From NCBI RefSeq assembly GCF_900618535.1, contig NZ_UYJA01000002.1:62001-126000 (forward strand): DNA of 64,000 nt. Direction: 5' to 3'. The notes under the pieces are model-generated. The model saw only the letters and a program-made list of their open reading frames with translations, was not told the DNA's origin and did not search any database. How positions within the stretch are numbered: the first letter of the stretch is position 1; each line of letters begins with the position of its first letter. This DNA comes from Pseudomonas bubulae (GTDB lineage Bacteria; Pseudomonadota; Gammaproteobacteria; Pseudomonadales; Pseudomonadaceae). The translations under genes and the position numbers were made by a program. Positions 26,123-36,476 of this stretch are shown piece by piece.

Positions 26123-28021
26123 TCAGAGCCCCAGGAGTTCCATGCGCTGACGCACCGAGGCTTCGATACCTGCCGCATCCAGGCCGCATTCGGCCAGCAT
26201 CTGGCTCGGTTTGGCATGTTCGACGTAAATATCCGGCAAGCCCAGGTGCAGCACAGACTTGAGCACGTTTTCACGGGCCAGGAACTCGCTGACGCCGGCG
26301 CCTGCGCCGCCCATGACAGCGTTCTCTTCGATGGTCACCAGCAGCTCATGGCTGGCAGCCATTTCGCGAACCAGCTCTTCATCCATCGGCTTGACGAAGC
26401 GCATGTCGACCACGGTGGCGTCGATTTTTTCTGCCACTTGCAGGGCTTCTGCCAGTTGCACGCCGAATACCAGCATGGCGACTTTCGAACCCTGGCGACG
26501 AATCACGCCCTTGCCGATTTCCAGCGGCTCGAGGTTTTTTTCGATCACTGCGTTCGGGCCTGTGCCGCGAGGGTAACGCACTGCCGCCGGGCCGTTGTAC
26601 AGGTGGCCGGTGGTGAGCATTTTGCGCAGTTCGTTCTCATCGCTCGGGGTCATGATAAGCATGCCCGGGATGCAGCGCAGGAACGACAGATCGAAGCTGC
26701 CTGCGTGGGTCGGGCCGTCTTCGCCCACCAGGCCGGCACGGTCGATGGCGAACAGCACGTCAAGATTCTGCACCGCGACGTCATGCACCAGCTGGTCGTA
26801 ACCGCGCTGCAGGAACGTCGAGTAAATTGCCACTACCGGCTTGGAGCCTTCGCAGGCCATGCCGGCAGCAAAGGTCACGGCATGTTGCTCTGCAATCGCC
26901 ACGTCGAAATAGCGCTTTGGATACCGCTCGCTGAACGCAATCAGATCCGAGCCTTCTTTCATGGCCGGGGTGATGCCCACCAGGCGCTCATCGGCAGCGG
27001 CCATGTCGCACAGCCACTCGCCAAACACGGCGGAGTACTTGGGCCCGCTGGGTGCCTTCGGTGCAGCTTTCGGAGCATTGAGCGGTTCGAGCTTGGTGAT
27101 GGCGTGATAGCCGATCGGGTCCGCTTCGGCCGGAGCGAAGCCCTTGCCTTTTTTGGTGACGATATGCAGAAACTGCGGCCCTTTGAGGTCGCGCATATTG
27201 CGCAGCGTCGCGATCAAGGTCGGCAGGTCGTGGCCATCGATCGGGCCGATATAGTTCCAGCCCAACTCTTCGAACAGGGTGCCGGGTACCAGCATGCCCT
27301 TGGCATATTCTTCTGTGCGCCGCGCAATTTCCCACGCACCAGGCAGACGCGAGAGCACCTTTTTGCTGCCTTCGCGCATGCTTGCATAGGTGCGGCTCGA
27401 CAGGATCTTGGCCAGGTAGTTGGACAAACCACCAACATTGCGCGAGATCGACATGTCGTTGTCGTTGAGGATCACCAGCATGTTGGCGTCGACTTCGGGC
27501 GCGTGGTTCAACGCCTCAAACGCCATGCCCGCAGTCAATGCGCCGTCACCGATCACGGCAATCGCCTTGCGCTCGCTTTTTTGCAGGCGGGCGGCAATGG
27601 CCATGCCCAGCGCTGCGCTGATCGAGGTGCTGGAGTGGCCGACACCAAAGGTGTCGTACTCGCTCTCGGCACGACGCGGGAAAGCGGCAATGCCGTCTTT
27701 CTGACGTAATGTTGCCATCTGCTCGCGACGGCCCGTGAGGATTTTATGCGGATACGCCTGATGGCCCACGTCCCACACCAGCCGGTCGTCCGGGGTGTCG
27801 AACACGTAGTGCAACGCGATGGTCAGCTCAATGACACCCAGGCCGGCACCGAAATGCCCGCCCGTCTGGCCGACGGTATAGAGCAATTCCAGGCGCAACT
27901 CATCGGCCAGGGTTTCCAGCTCGGCTTCTGCCAGGCGGCGCAGGCCCGCAGGCGTGCCTGCCCGGTCAAGCAGGGGCGTAGTCGGACGGTTGCGGGGAAT
28001 CTCTTGAAACGTCGTTGGCAT
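26123..28021 (-). CDS. dxs: 1-deoxy-D-xylulose-5-phosphate synthase
   Basis: The protein has 632 residues in three transketolase-like domains. The TPP motif [15 protein letters not shown] and [14 protein letters not shown] lie in the first; [15 protein letters not shown] and [17 protein letters not shown] lie in the second. It condenses pyruvate and glyceraldehyde-3-phosphate to open the MEP isoprenoid pathway and also feeds thiamine and pyridoxal synthesis. It is downstream of ispA and xseB on the same strand, the usual xseB-ispA-dxs order. Confidence 0.97.
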   Translation of the reverse strand: MPTTFQEIPRNRPTTPLLDRAGTPAGLRRLAEAELETLADELRLELLYTVGQTGGHFGAGLGVIELTIALHYVFDTPDDRLVWDVGHQAYPHKILTGRREQMATLRQKDGIAAFPRRAESEYDTFGVGHSSTSISAALGMAIAARLQKSERKAIAVIGDGALTAGMAFEALNHAPEVDANMLVILNDNDMSISRNVGGLSNYLAKILSSRTYASMREGSKKVLSRLPGAWEIARRTEEYAKGMLVPGTLFEELGWNYIGPIDGHDLPTLIATLRNMRDLKGPQFLHIVTKKGKGFAPAEADPIGYHAITKLEPLNAPKAAPKAPSGPKYSAVFGEWLCDMAAADERLVGITPAMKEGSDLIAFSERYPKRYFDVAIAEQHAVTFAAGMACEGSKPVVAIYSTFLQRGYDQLVHDVAVQNLDVLFAIDRAGLVGEDGPTHAGSFDLSFLRCIPGMLIMTPSDENELRKMLTTGHLYNGPAAVRYPRGTGPNAVIEKNLEPLEIGKGVIRRQGSKVAMLVFGVQLAEALQVAEKIDATVVDMRFVKPMDEELVREMAASHELLVTIEENAVMGGAGAGVSEFLARENVLKSVLHLGLPDIYVEHAKPSQMLAECGLDAAGIEASVRQRMELLGL

Positions 28022-28153
28022 CAGGCGAATCGTTATAGGTATAAGAAGAGGCGGCAGTTTACCTTATGGAACGTAAGCTGCCCACGCAGTCTGGCATTCG
28101 TTCGTAAGACCTTGGCATTAGAGCTGTCAGAAAACGTTACTGAGCAGCGCCCT

Positions 28154-29041
28154 TTAGTGGCGTCGCTCAACGATATAACGTGCCAGTTCACGCAGCGGTT
28201 CGGCGGCTGCATCAAAATGTCGCAGGGCGTTGAGCGCCTGGTCGCGCAGCTCAAGCGCATAGCCTTTGGCCTGCTCCAGCCCCATCAGGGCGGGGTAGGT
28301 CGGTTTGTCCCGTGCTATGTCGGCCCCCTGGCGTTTACCCAGAGTTGCGGTATCGCTTTCAACATCCAGAATGTCGTCCTGAACCTGAAACGCCAGGCCA
28401 ATGGCCCGTGCATAAAGGCTCAGTGCGTGCAGGTTGTCTTCGTTTGCATGACCGCTGGCCAGGGCGCCCAGTTGCACGCTGGCTTCGATCAGGGCGCCGG
28501 TCTTGTGCCGGTGCATGTATTCCAGCGCGGCCTGGTCGAGCTTGAGCCCCACCGAACCGAGGTCGATCGCTTGCCCGCCGACCATGCCCGCCGGGCCTGC
28601 AGCAAAAGCCAGGGCCGTGACCATGCGCAAACGGGTGTCGGCGTCCAGGTTGCTCAGGCGCGGGTCGAGCAAAGCGCTGAACGCCAGGCTTTGCAGGCCG
28701 TCGCCCGCCAGAATGGCGCAGGCTTCGTCGAACGCTTTGTGGGTGGTTGGCTGGCCGCGACGCAGATCGTCATCGTCCATTGCGGGCAAGTCGTCGTGCA
28801 CCAGCGAATAGGCGTGGATCAATTCCACGGCACAGGCCGCGCCATTGGCTTGCTCAGGTGTACTGCCGAGGGCTTCGCAGGCGGCATAGGCCAGCAGCGG
28901 GCGAACCCGTTTGCCGCCATTCATGACGCTGTAGCGCATGGCCTCATAAAGACGGGCCAGCTCGGGAGCCGGAGCGACAAACAGGCTTTCAAGCGCCGCA
29001 TTGACACGGGCCTGGCTGCTGATCTGGTAAGCATCAATCAT
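28154..29041 (-). CDS. ispA: Farnesyl diphosphate synthase (IspA)
   Basis: A polyprenyl synthase of 295 residues. The first Asp-rich motif is [14 protein letters not shown] (residues near 85), the second [28 protein letters not shown] binds isopentenyl diphosphate. It makes farnesyl diphosphate from IPP and DMAPP for ubiquinone and undecaprenol. The start overlaps the xseB stop by 4 bp. A 132-base gap separates it from dxs. Confidence 0.96.
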   Translation of the reverse strand: MIDAYQISSQARVNAALESLFVAPAPELARLYEAMRYSVMNGGKRVRPLLAYAACEALGSTPEQANGAACAVELIHAYSLVHDDLPAMDDDDLRRGQPTTHKAFDEACAILAGDGLQSLAFSALLDPRLSNLDADTRLRMVTALAFAAGPAGMVGGQAIDLGSVGLKLDQAALEYMHRHKTGALIEASVQLGALASGHANEDNLHALSLYARAIGLAFQVQDDILDVESDTATLGKRQGADIARDKPTYPALMGLEQAKGYALELRDQALNALRHFDAAAEPLRELARYIVERRH

Positions 29042-29280
29042 TCGGACTGTTCCGCATCAAAAGGCTCTTGTGCCAGCTCACCGTCACGCTCAAGCAGGAT
29101 CTGTACTTTCTGCTCGGCCTGGGCCAGTGCGCCCTGGCAATCACGGGTCAGGCGGATGCCTTGTTCGAAGGCGGTCAGGGAATCTTCCAGCGACAGCTCG
29201 CCATTTTCCAGACGCTCGACCAGTGTTTGCAGGTCAGCGAGTGACTGTTCGAAATCCGGGGAAGCTTTTTTGCGGGCCAT
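29038..29280 (-). CDS. xseB: Exodeoxyribonuclease VII small subunit
   Basis: The protein has 80 residues, the usual length: [37 protein letters not shown] is the diagnostic XseB coiled-coil segment. It binds the large subunit XseA (not in the window) in single-strand DNA degradation. It is first in the xseB-ispA-dxs run. Confidence 0.96.
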   Translation of the reverse strand: MARKKASPDFEQSLADLQTLVERLENGELSLEDSLTAFEQGIRLTRDCQGALAQAEQKVQILLERDGELAQEPFDAEQSE

Positions 29281-29659
29281 GGCGGCATTCTCGGTAGGCG
29301 TTAAAACCGGCTGACACTAGCAGACGGCGGGTTTTGGGGCAAATCGACAGGGCGCCCTGCGCACGGCCACCATAAAACACAGGCCGTAAAAAGCACCTTG
29401 CGGAAGTGTTGCCTTGCGCCGGATTACAGATCGGGCGACTAAACCCGACCGCTGATTTTGCAGCGATGGCCCGAGACTATTTCCCGAGTTTGGCAGGCGT
29501 AAGCGAACGGGATTTTTCTCGGAAGTTTCACGAGAATGAAAGCGAAGTGTCGTACGAAAAGACCGAATTTAAAGGCTTATGTTGTGTGCCCTGCCAGCGA
29601 TTGGATCTGTGCACTGCAGATGTTTCGAGCACGCTGGCGTGGTCACGAGAGAAAAAGCC
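29281..29659. other. Gap before the YhcG-type gene, with small hairpins
   Basis: This 379-base stretch separates xseB from an accessory nuclease gene. It shows small perfect stems such as TCGGG-N8-CCCGA near 29434-29451 and TTCTCG-N9-CGAGAA (29516-29536). A frame from 29406 has no family features. It must hold divergent promoters; none is clear by eye. Confidence 0.5.
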
Positions 29660-30742
29660 ATGAGTGAAACTCCTGTTGGTTTGAGTGCGCAGCCCGAGGG
29701 CTACAGTGACTGGTTGAGCGATCTTAAAGGCCGCATTCATGGCGCCCAGCAGCGCGCCACGTTGGCGGTGAACCGCGAGCTGGTGCTGCTGTACTGGCAA
29801 ATCGGTCACGACATTTTGACCCGCCAGACACAGCAAGGTTGGGGCACGAAAGTGATTGAGCGTCTGGCGCTGGATCTGCGCGCAGCCTTCCCGCACATGA
29901 AAGGTTTCTCGCCACGCAACCTCAAATATATGCGTGCCTTTGCCCAGGCATGGCCTGACACAGCAATTGTGCAAGAGGTGCTTGCACAATTGCCCTGGTA
30001 TCACCAATTGGCGTTGCTGGACAAACTCCCCGGCCCAGAAACCCGCCGCTGGTATGCGGCCAAGGCCATCGAACACAACTGGTCGCGAAATACGCTGGTC
30101 ATGCAGATCGAGGGTCGTTTACTGGAGCGCAGTGGCAAGGCCGTGAGCAATTTTGAAAACTTCTTGCCCAAACCCCAGTCCGATTTGGCCCGTGAGTCGT
30201 TGAAAGATCCCTACCGTTTCGACTTTCTTGGCCTCGGCGCTGATGCGCACGAGCGAGAGATAGAAACTGCTCTAGTCAGGCATGTCACCGACTTTTTGCT
30301 GGAGCTGGGCGCAGGTTTTGCCTTCGTCGGCAAACAAGTGCTTTTGAATGTGGGAGGTGACGAGTTTTTCATCGATCTGCTGTTCTACCACCTCAAGCTG
30401 CGCTGCTATGTAGTGGTTGAACTCAAGGCCGGTAAATTCAAACCGGAGCACCTTGGGCAGTTGGGTTTTTATCTGGCCGCCGTGGATGGGCAGGTCAAGG
30501 ATCCCCAGGACAGCCCCACCATCGGCCTGTTGCTGTGCTCCAGCAAGAACAAGGTGGTGGCCGAGTACGCCTTGCGCGATAACACCCGGCCCATCGGCGT
30601 GGCCGAGTACCAGTTGGTAGAGTCACTGCCAGCAGAGTTGCAGACCAGTTTGCCCAGCATCGAACAGATCGAACGCGAACTGGCGGGTGATGGCGTCGCT
30701 ATCGAGGAGTGTCGAGTGAACGAGGATTATTTCAGGCATTAA
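29660..30742 (+). CDS. YhcG-type PDDEXK nuclease domain protein (DUF1016)
   Basis: The protein has 360 residues. The N-terminal DUF1016_N domain (SDLKGRIHGAQQRATLAVN, LLYWQIGHDIL, FPHMKGFSPRNLKYMRAFA) is followed by the PDDEXK YhcG domain: GDEFFIDLLFYHLKLRCYVVVELKAGKF gives the catalytic D...ExK. This family resembles restriction-type and Holliday-junction nucleases and is often near restriction or mobile genes. Here it stands alone. The start is the ATG after GAGAGAAAAAG, a weak site. It is accessory by context: an S24 repressor gene is its convergent neighbour. Confidence 0.9.
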   Translation: MSETPVGLSAQPEGYSDWLSDLKGRIHGAQQRATLAVNRELVLLYWQIGHDILTRQTQQGWGTKVIERLALDLRAAFPHMKGFSPRNLKYMRAFAQAWPDTAIVQEVLAQLPWYHQLALLDKLPGPETRRWYAAKAIEHNWSRNTLVMQIEGRLLERSGKAVSNFENFLPKPQSDLARESLKDPYRFDFLGLGADAHEREIETALVRHVTDFLLELGAGFAFVGKQVLLNVGGDEFFIDLLFYHLKLRCYVVVELKAGKFKPEHLGQLGFYLAAVDGQVKDPQDSPTIGLLLCSSKNKVVAEYALRDNTRPIGVAEYQLVESLPAELQTSLPSIEQIERELAGDGVAIEECRVNEDYFRH

Positions 30743-30743
30743 A

Positions 30744-30764
30744 AAGCCGGCTTGTGGCCGGCTT
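30744..30764 (+). terminator. Hairpin after the YhcG-type gene
   Basis: AAGCCGGC-TTGTG-GCCGGCTT is a perfect 8-bp stem starting two bases after the stop. No T-run follows directly, so it is a weak or Rho-assisted stop. About 190 bases without a gene follow up to the convergent repressor gene; nothing else was seen there. Confidence 0.5.
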
Positions 30765-30952
30765 CTCGGGGGCGGGTTTGGCTTATTTTTGGTAAGCCGT
30801 ACTCGCCTTCAATCGGGACATCCAGCGCGTTGTGGCTGGGTGTGGGGCGTAGCGGCTTTTTGCTGCCTGGCCCTGCATTCCGGCTCGCGTGCCGCGAGGG
30901 GGAGTGCACAAGTGCGACGAATCATACTGGGGTTTGAGTACTTTTCCCAGAC

Positions 30953-31693
30953 CTAAGGTTGTTCGTCCAGTTTGTAAGGCACTGGCGGGCGTCGCTGGCT
31001 AAGCGTGGACCACCAGAATACCCAGCCCAGTATCCGTATCTGCTGCGCATGGACTTCTGTTGCGTCAAAGACTTCGTCCGGATACTCCAGGCAGTTGTGG
31101 CTGCGGATGCGCAGGCCGTTGTTGGGCAGGCGGTAGAGGTATTTGATGCGCAGCATGCCATCCTGCTCGAGCGCGTAGATTTCACCGTCGACGATTTGGG
31201 TCAGGCTGCGGTCGATGGCGACTGTGGAACCATCCTGGATCCTGTGCGCCATGCTGTTGCCAATCATGGGTGCGCAAATGGCCTGGTCGGGGCTGACATC
31301 CAGGGCCTGCAGGGTCGAGCAACTGAGCCGCACGGTGCAATCAGGAATTTTCACCACATGGGTTTTGCCTGATCCGTCGGGGTGCAAGGTTTCGTTGTAG
31401 AAGGGCGCGTCAATATCGCAGGCATTAGCCGGTTTGGGCTGTCCGGTCTGGGCAGGCGATTTTTCATCGTTGCTGCTGACAAGGCCCGGATGCTTGACGC
31501 CCTCGCCGGTACGTAGCCAGCGGCTGTTGACGCACAGCAGTTCGGCGATTTCGTCCAGGCGAGCCATCGGAATGCCCCGTTTGAACCAGTTGTTGACGTG
31601 CTGCGGCGTAACGCGGCGATTGGCTGCGAAGTCCGAAGCGGTTAAATGGCACTCCCGCAGGAGGGCTTTCAGGCGATCACCGGATGTATTCAT
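30953..31693 (-). CDS. HTH-S24 (LexA/CI-like) transcriptional repressor
   Basis: The protein has 246 residues. The N-terminal helix-turn-helix (LTASDFAANRRVTPQHVNNWFKRG, residues 17-40) is followed by a linker and a C-terminal S24 peptidase domain with Ser147 in APMIGNSM and Lys184 in MLRIKYLYRL, the self-cleavage dyad. It resembles prophage CI and pyocin PrtR-type repressors that are inactivated through RecA after DNA damage. No phage or pyocin genes are adjacent, so its targets lie elsewhere or include the YhcG-type gene. The ATG is preferred over a TTG 21 bases upstream. Confidence 0.88.
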   Translation of the reverse strand: MNTSGDRLKALLRECHLTASDFAANRRVTPQHVNNWFKRGIPMARLDEIAELLCVNSRWLRTGEGVKHPGLVSSNDEKSPAQTGQPKPANACDIDAPFYNETLHPDGSGKTHVVKIPDCTVRLSCSTLQALDVSPDQAICAPMIGNSMAHRIQDGSTVAIDRSLTQIVDGEIYALEQDGMLRIKYLYRLPNNGLRIRSHNCLEYPDEVFDATEVHAQQIRILGWVFWWSTLSQRRPPVPYKLDEQP

Positions 31694-31718
31694 GAACACA
31701 GAGTCTACGGGCAAGCCA

Positions 31719-31835
31719 AGCCTGTTTAAATAAACTAAGCGTTCAAAAAAAAACGGTAAAACCAGAAAATTCCTAGGCTTGCAGCGATATTTCCTACTGG
31801 CATTGACTGGGCATTTTGCGCGCCGTAAACAGGCT
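31719..31835. promoter_or_regulatory. Paired candidate operators for the S24 repressor
   Basis: The 10-mer AGCCTGTTTA (31719-31728) reappears inverted as TAAACAGGCT (31826-31835), and each is the half of a local inverted repeat: GTTTA-AA-TAAAC at 31724-31735 and AAACA-GGC-TGTTT at 31827-31839. The pair brackets the repressor promoter region, consistent with autoregulation by a dimeric CI-like protein. Confidence 0.45.
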
Positions 31836-31860
31836 GTTTTATTGCGTTTATGCAGGCATA

Positions 31861-31890
31861 AAAAAACCCCGGCGAGCCGAGGTTTTTTTT
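31861..31890 (-). terminator. Intrinsic terminator of ppa
   Basis: An AACCCCGG/CCGAGGTT stem with one mismatch and a CGAG loop is flanked by A and T runs on both sides, so it can work in either direction. It lies ten bases past the ppa stop. Confidence 0.85.
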
Positions 31891-31900
31891 AACCGCTTGC

Positions 31901-32428
31901 TTAGCCTTTGTAGGCCGCAACCGATTTGGTGATTTCGGCACGGGCAGCTTCAGCATCGCCCCAACCTTCGATCTTCACCCATTTGCCTTTTTCGAGATCT
32001 TTGTAGTTCTCGAAGAAGTGCTGGATCTGCTGGATCAGCAGGGGTGGCAGGTCGGTGTACTCTTTCACGTCAACGTACAGCTGGGACAGCTTGTCGTGAG
32101 GCACTGCAACCACTTTGGCATCGCCGCCGCCGTCGTCAGTCATGTGCAGGATGCCAACCGGGCGAGCACGGATAACCGAGCCTGGAGCTACCGGGTAAGG
32201 GGTAACCACCAGCACGTCCAGCGGATCACCGTCGTCAGCCAGGGTGTTAGGGATAAAACCGTAGTTGGCCGGGTAGAACATCGGGGTGGCCATGAAGCGG
32301 TCAACGAACAGGCAATCGCTGTCTTTGTCGATTTCATATTTGATCGGCGCGTGGTTAGCCGGAATCTCGATAGCGACGTAGATGTCATTCGGCAGGTCTT
32401 TGCCAGCCGGAATCTTGCTGTAGCTCAT
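31901..32428 (-). CDS. ppa: Inorganic pyrophosphatase
   Basis: A family I pyrophosphatase of 175 residues with [40 protein letters not shown] (the catalytic D-x-D-P-x-D) and [15 protein letters not shown] near the C-terminus. It hydrolyses cytosolic pyrophosphate and so drives biosynthetic reactions. It is monocistronic, with its own terminator. Confidence 0.97.
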   Translation of the reverse strand: MSYSKIPAGKDLPNDIYVAIEIPANHAPIKYEIDKDSDCLFVDRFMATPMFYPANYGFIPNTLADDGDPLDVLVVTPYPVAPGSVIRARPVGILHMTDDGGGDAKVVAVPHDKLSQLYVDVKEYTDLPPLLIQQIQHFFENYKDLEKGKWVKIEGWGDAEAARAEITKSVAAYKG

Positions 32429-32529
32429 TGGGCGGTGCCCCCGTTAGTAGGCCAGTTTGTTTGGCCGATTTGGCCAAAAAGTGGCGGCGATTATAGGCGT
32501 ATTCCTATAAGGACGTCACCCTTGGGCGA

Positions 32530-33342
32530 TCAGTGCTGCGCGCGGTATTCGGGGTGTTCGCTTTGCAGCTGCTTGAGGCGTGCCAGCGTGTCCTGACGAT
32601 AAAACAGGCTCAGTTGTTGATAGACCAGCGGGTAGGCATGGTTCAACAGGTCGGGTACGCTGAAAAAGTACTCGCTGGTGACCGCAAAAAACTCCGCCGG
32701 GTTTTCGGCGGCATAGGGGTCGATAGGCGCGTGGTCGGGGTTGTGGTGGTCGAGGTAGTGATTGAGATGGTCGTAGGCCTGTTGCATGGCCTGGGTCCAG
32801 TCACTGACATGCATGCTGCTGTGCAAGGGCGGCATGCCATTCGCGGCACCATTGAGCATGTCCAGCTTGTGCGCCAGTTCGTGGATGACCAGGTTGTAGC
32901 CTTCCCAGCCACCGCTGGCCAGAACGCCCGGCCATGCCAGAACGACCGGCCCATGCTGCCAGGCTTCACCGCTGTGATGGCCTTCCCATTCATGCTCTAC
33001 ACCGCTGGAATCGCGATGGCGCTGGGGGCTGACGAAGTCGTCGGGATAGAGCACGATTTCGTGAAAGCCCTGGTACCAGTCCAGGTCACCCAGGTTGAGC
33101 AGCGGCAATTGCGCCTGAGCGGCCAGCAACAGCCGGCCCTCTTCGGTCAGCTCAACCCCGGGCATGGGGGTGAGGTGCTTGGCTTGCAGAAACAATACGC
33201 TGCTGTCGCGCAGCCATTTGTCCTGCTCGTCATTCAGCCCGTCGAGAATGCTCAGATGCTGGCGCACGTTGTGCCATACGTCAGGCGTTACCGGGTGCTG
33301 CGCAAGGATTCGCTGGCGCCGCCATTCACTTAGAGACCACAT
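32530..33342 (-). CDS. mtfA: MtfA-type zinc peptidase
   Basis: The protein has 270 residues. The zincin motif HELAHKLD (154-161) and the downstream glutamate segment NPAEFFAVTSEYFF are those of MtfA (YeeI), which binds the repressor Mlc in enterobacteria and has aminopeptidase activity. Flanking markers WYQGFHEIVLYPDDF and GPVVLAWPGVLASGG are also conserved. Pseudomonas lacks a classic PTS-Mlc circuit, so its partner here is unknown. It lies 15 bases from the DedA gene upstream and may be co-transcribed. Confidence 0.92.
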   Translation of the reverse strand: MWSLSEWRRQRILAQHPVTPDVWHNVRQHLSILDGLNDEQDKWLRDSSVLFLQAKHLTPMPGVELTEEGRLLLAAQAQLPLLNLGDLDWYQGFHEIVLYPDDFVSPQRHRDSSGVEHEWEGHHSGEAWQHGPVVLAWPGVLASGGWEGYNLVIHELAHKLDMLNGAANGMPPLHSSMHVSDWTQAMQQAYDHLNHYLDHHNPDHAPIDPYAAENPAEFFAVTSEYFFSVPDLLNHAYPLVYQQLSLFYRQDTLARLKQLQSEHPEYRAQH

Positions 33343-33357
33343 GGTGGTGTCTCCCGA

Positions 33358-34011
33358 TCAGGCTTTGGCTTTGGCTGGAGTACGGCCCAGACGACTGCGG
33401 ATCACGCCAATAATCATCGGTACCAGCGACAGCAGAATGATGCCCACCACCAGCAGCGACAGGTTCTTCTTGATAAATGGCACATTGCCGAAGAAATAAC
33501 CCAGAGTGACCAGGCCGCCAACCCACAGGATGGTGCCGAATACGCTGAACATAAAGAAGCGCGGGTAGAACATGCGCGCCACACCGGCAACAAACGGAGC
33601 GAAGGTGCGGAAAATCGGCAGGAAACGGGCCATGGTTACGGTTTTACCGCCATGACGCTCATAGAAGTCGTGGGTTTTTTCCAGGTAGTCGCGACGGAAG
33701 ATTTTCGAATTCGGGTTGCTGAACAAGCGCTCGCCTGCCGTTCGTCCGATAACGTAGTTGGTGCTGTCGCCCATGATCGCAGCCAGCATCAGCAAGCCTG
33801 CGAGCAGTACCGGGTCCATGCCGCCGCCGGCAGCTACGGCGCCCGCGATAAAGAGCAGCGAATCACCCGGCAAAAACGGCATGACCACCAGACCGGTTTC
33901 GCAAAAAATCACCAGAAACAGGATGGCGTAGATCCATGGCCCGTAATTGTTTACCAGCATGTCGAGGTACACATCGAGGTGCAGGATAATGTCGATCGGG
34001 TTGAAATCCAT
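33358..34011 (-). CDS. DedA-family membrane protein
   Basis: The protein has 217 residues and about five membrane segments with the DedA signatures: ETGLVVMPFLPGDSLLFIAG, GDSTNYVIGRTAGERLF and HGGKTVTMARFLPIFRTFAPFVAGVARM (the basic FxRxxP helix). DedA proteins are proposed lipid flippases or transporters, some for undecaprenyl phosphate. The ATG giving MDFNPIDIIL was chosen; a GTG nine bases earlier is possible. A second DedA domain occurs in the fusion protein at 48544. Confidence 0.93.
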   Translation of the reverse strand: MDFNPIDIILHLDVYLDMLVNNYGPWIYAILFLVIFCETGLVVMPFLPGDSLLFIAGAVAAGGGMDPVLLAGLLMLAAIMGDSTNYVIGRTAGERLFSNPNSKIFRRDYLEKTHDFYERHGGKTVTMARFLPIFRTFAPFVAGVARMFYPRFFMFSVFGTILWVGGLVTLGYFFGNVPFIKKNLSLLVVGIILLSLVPMIIGVIRSRLGRTPAKAKA

Positions 34012-34182
34012 GTGAAGCACCTGTGTTGATGACCCGGCTCTGCAGGTCTGTGCGGGTAGGGATGCGTAGTTAACTACAACAATTGTAGTTTTTTCGTACT
34101 TTTTTGAAGAACCGGATTATACGGATTGAGACGAATTCTGCAGTGTGAGTTTGTAGCGAAGCGTGTATTGGTAGTCAAAAGC

Positions 34183-34218
34183 CGTAGCAGCAGCCTCGTT
34201 CCTTCGGCAGCTGCTACG
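34183..34218. repeat. GTAGCAGCTGCC element, copy 3 (short)
   Basis: CGTAGCAGCAGCCTCG and CGGCAGCTGCTACG form an imperfect 36-base inverted repeat just after the eutC stop. It is probably also the operon terminator hairpin. Confidence 0.75.
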
Positions 34219-34223
34219 CAGAG

Positions 34224-35021
34224 TTAATCGCCCTTGAGCAGAAAGTTTTCGCTGGGCGCTTCGACATCCAGGGTCTGCACCTGGGCTTCATCCTTCAGAT
34301 TCACTCCCGATAATTGCCGCCGGCAGGCTTCGCGCATCAGGTACGCCAGCCGATGAGCGGCCATGCCGTAGCTCAGGCCTTCAAGCCGTACATTGGAAAT
34401 ACAGTTGCGATACGCATCGGTCAGGCCGATTTTCGGCGCGTAGGTGAAGTACAGCCCCAGGCTGTCGGGGGAGCTGAGCCCGGGGCGTTCGCCGATCAAC
34501 ATCACCACCATGCGTGCGCCCAGCAGTTCGCCAATTTCATCGGCCACGGCAACTCGCCCCTGCTCTACCAGAATCACCGGCGACAGCGACCAGCCTTCAG
34601 TCGCCGTGTGCTCTTCCATGCGCGCCAGGAAGGGCAAGGTGTGGCGATGCACGGCCAGTGCCGACAAGCCATCCGCTACCACCACGGCGACATCGATGCC
34701 GCCGGGGTTGGCCGCTGCGTAGTCGCGCAATTGCTGCGCAGAGTCGTCGTTGAGCTTGCGTCCCAGATCCGGGCGTTGCAGGTAGCTGTGGCGGTCAGCC
34801 GCGGCACTGTGCAGCAGCAGGCTCTCGCGCCCGCGCTCGGTTAACTGTGCACTCAGGCCGGGGTGATCAAACGGCAAATGCACCGCATCCCGGGCCTGGG
34901 CATGGGCGAATTGAAAGTCGAGTTGGGCCTGGGTCGGCATGCTGGTGCCGGTGCGTCCCAGGGCAATACGTGCGGGGGTCAGGCGGCGCAGCTCCAGCCA
35001 CGGGTTAAGGTTGTCGGCCAT
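34224..35021 (-). CDS. eutC: Ethanolamine ammonia-lyase small subunit
   Basis: The protein has 265 residues: [35 protein letters not shown], then [55 protein letters not shown] and the [16 protein letters not shown] tail, all diagnostic of EutC. With EutB it forms the adenosylcobalamin enzyme that splits ethanolamine into acetaldehyde and ammonia. The start ([13 protein letters not shown]) follows GGGAGG and lies two bases after the eutB stop. Confidence 0.96.
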   Translation of the reverse strand: MADNLNPWLELRRLTPARIALGRTGTSMPTQAQLDFQFAHAQARDAVHLPFDHPGLSAQLTERGRESLLLHSAAADRHSYLQRPDLGRKLNDDSAQQLRDYAAANPGGIDVAVVVADGLSALAVHRHTLPFLARMEEHTATEGWSLSPVILVEQGRVAVADEIGELLGARMVVMLIGERPGLSSPDSLGLYFTYAPKIGLTDAYRNCISNVRLEGLSYGMAAHRLAYLMREACRRQLSGVNLKDEAQVQTLDVEAPSENFLLKGD

Positions 35022-35023
35022 GC

Positions 35024-36424
35024 CTAGCGTCCTCCCAAATGAGCCAGCGCCTGGCGAAATGCAGGTGGCAGTTGATGGCCGAACTCGATGCGGCCATCGT
35101 TCTGAGTAAAAATGCCCACCTTGCTGAGCCACTGTTCAAACTCTGGGGCGGGTTTTAACCCCAGGGTTTTGCGGGCATACAGGGCGTCATGGAACGACGT
35201 GGTCTGATAGTTGAGCATGATGTCGTCCGACCCCGGGATGCCCATGATGAAGTTGATCCCGGCCACCCCCAGCAATGTCAGCAGGGTGTCCATGTCGTCC
35301 TGGTCCGCTTCGGCATGGTTGGTGTAGCAGATATCACAGCCCATGGGCACACCCAGCAGCTTGCCGCAGAAGTGGTCCTCAAGGCCGGCGCGGATGATCT
35401 GCTTGCCGTTGTACAGGTACTCGGGGCCGATAAAACCGACCACGGTATTGACCAGAAACGGCTTGAAATGCCGTGCCACGGCGTAGGCGCGGGTTTCACA
35501 GGTTTGTTGATCCACGCCGAAATGGGCGTTGGCCGACAGCGCGCTGCCCTGACCTGTTTCGAAATACATCAGGTTATTGCCCAGAGTCCCGCGATTGAGG
35601 CTTAAACCTGCCTCGTAGCCTTCCTGCAGCACATTCAGGTTGATGCCAAAACTGGCGTTGGCTGCCTCGGTGCCGGCAATGGACTGAAATACCAGATCCA
35701 GCGGCACGCCGCGATTGATGGCTTCGATCGAGGTGGTGACGTGGGTCAGTACGCAGGACTGGGTGGGGATTTCATAGCGCTGGATGATGGCGTCGAGCAT
35801 GTTCAGCAGGTCGCAGATCGAGGCAATGCTGTCAGTGGCCGGGTTGATGCCGATCATGGCATCGCCGTTGCCGTAGAGCAGCCCGTCGAGAATGCTGGCG
35901 GCAATGCCGGCCGGGTCATCGGTGGGGTGGTTGGGTTGCAGGCGTGTCGAAAGTCGGCCGCGCAGGCCCATGGTGCCGCGAAACCGGGTAACCACACGGA
36001 TCTTTTGCGCGACCAGAATCAGGTCCTGTACGCGCATGATCTTCGACACGGCGGCGGCCATTTCCGGGGTCAGGCCCGGCGCCAGGGCCCGCAGGCTGTC
36101 CTCGCTGGCTGCGTCGCTGAGCAGCCAGTCGCGAAAGCCACCGACGGTCAGGTGGCTGACCGGAGCGAAGGCTTGAAGATCATGGCTGTCGATAATCAGC
36201 CGGGTGACCTCATCGGTCTCGTAGGGGATCAGAACTTCTTGCAGAAAATAGGCGAGCGGGATGTCAGCCAGCGCCATTTGCGCGGCCACCCGTTCGCCGT
36301 CGTTTTGCGCAGCCACGCCGGCCAGAAAATCCCCGGAACGGGCCGGGCCAGCCTTGGCCATTACATCTTTAAGGCTATCGAAACGGTAGGTCTGAGTGCC
36401 AACCGCATGTGAGAACGTTGCCAT
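35024..36424 (-). CDS. eutB: Ethanolamine ammonia-lyase large subunit
   Basis: The protein has 466 residues, normal for EutB. It carries the TIM-barrel segments [34 protein letters not shown], the cobalamin-binding [17 protein letters not shown] and [20 protein letters not shown], and [23 protein letters not shown]. It is the catalytic subunit for radical conversion of ethanolamine. It follows the permease gene by 52 bases and directly precedes eutC. No microcompartment shell genes are present, as usual for Pseudomonas. Confidence 0.97.
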   Translation of the reverse strand: MATFSHAVGTQTYRFDSLKDVMAKAGPARSGDFLAGVAAQNDGERVAAQMALADIPLAYFLQEVLIPYETDEVTRLIIDSHDLQAFAPVSHLTVGGFRDWLLSDAASEDSLRALAPGLTPEMAAAVSKIMRVQDLILVAQKIRVVTRFRGTMGLRGRLSTRLQPNHPTDDPAGIAASILDGLLYGNGDAMIGINPATDSIASICDLLNMLDAIIQRYEIPTQSCVLTHVTTSIEAINRGVPLDLVFQSIAGTEAANASFGINLNVLQEGYEAGLSLNRGTLGNNLMYFETGQGSALSANAHFGVDQQTCETRAYAVARHFKPFLVNTVVGFIGPEYLYNGKQIIRAGLEDHFCGKLLGVPMGCDICYTNHAEADQDDMDTLLTLLGVAGINFIMGIPGSDDIMLNYQTTSFHDALYARKTLGLKPAPEFEQWLSKVGIFTQNDGRIEFGHQLPPAFRQALAHLGGR

Positions 36425-36476
36425 ACAGGGTGCTCCATGACGCCAGACGCAAGGCGTCTGGCGGGATTCTCAGCGG

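Noticed and set aside
26018..27709. Long rightward frame opposite dxs
   Set aside because: It is the antisense shadow of the dxs coding sequence, without plausible protein features.
29406..29663. 85-codon rightward frame before the YhcG-type gene
   Set aside because: No ribosome site or recognisable motif; it runs across the true start region of the next gene.
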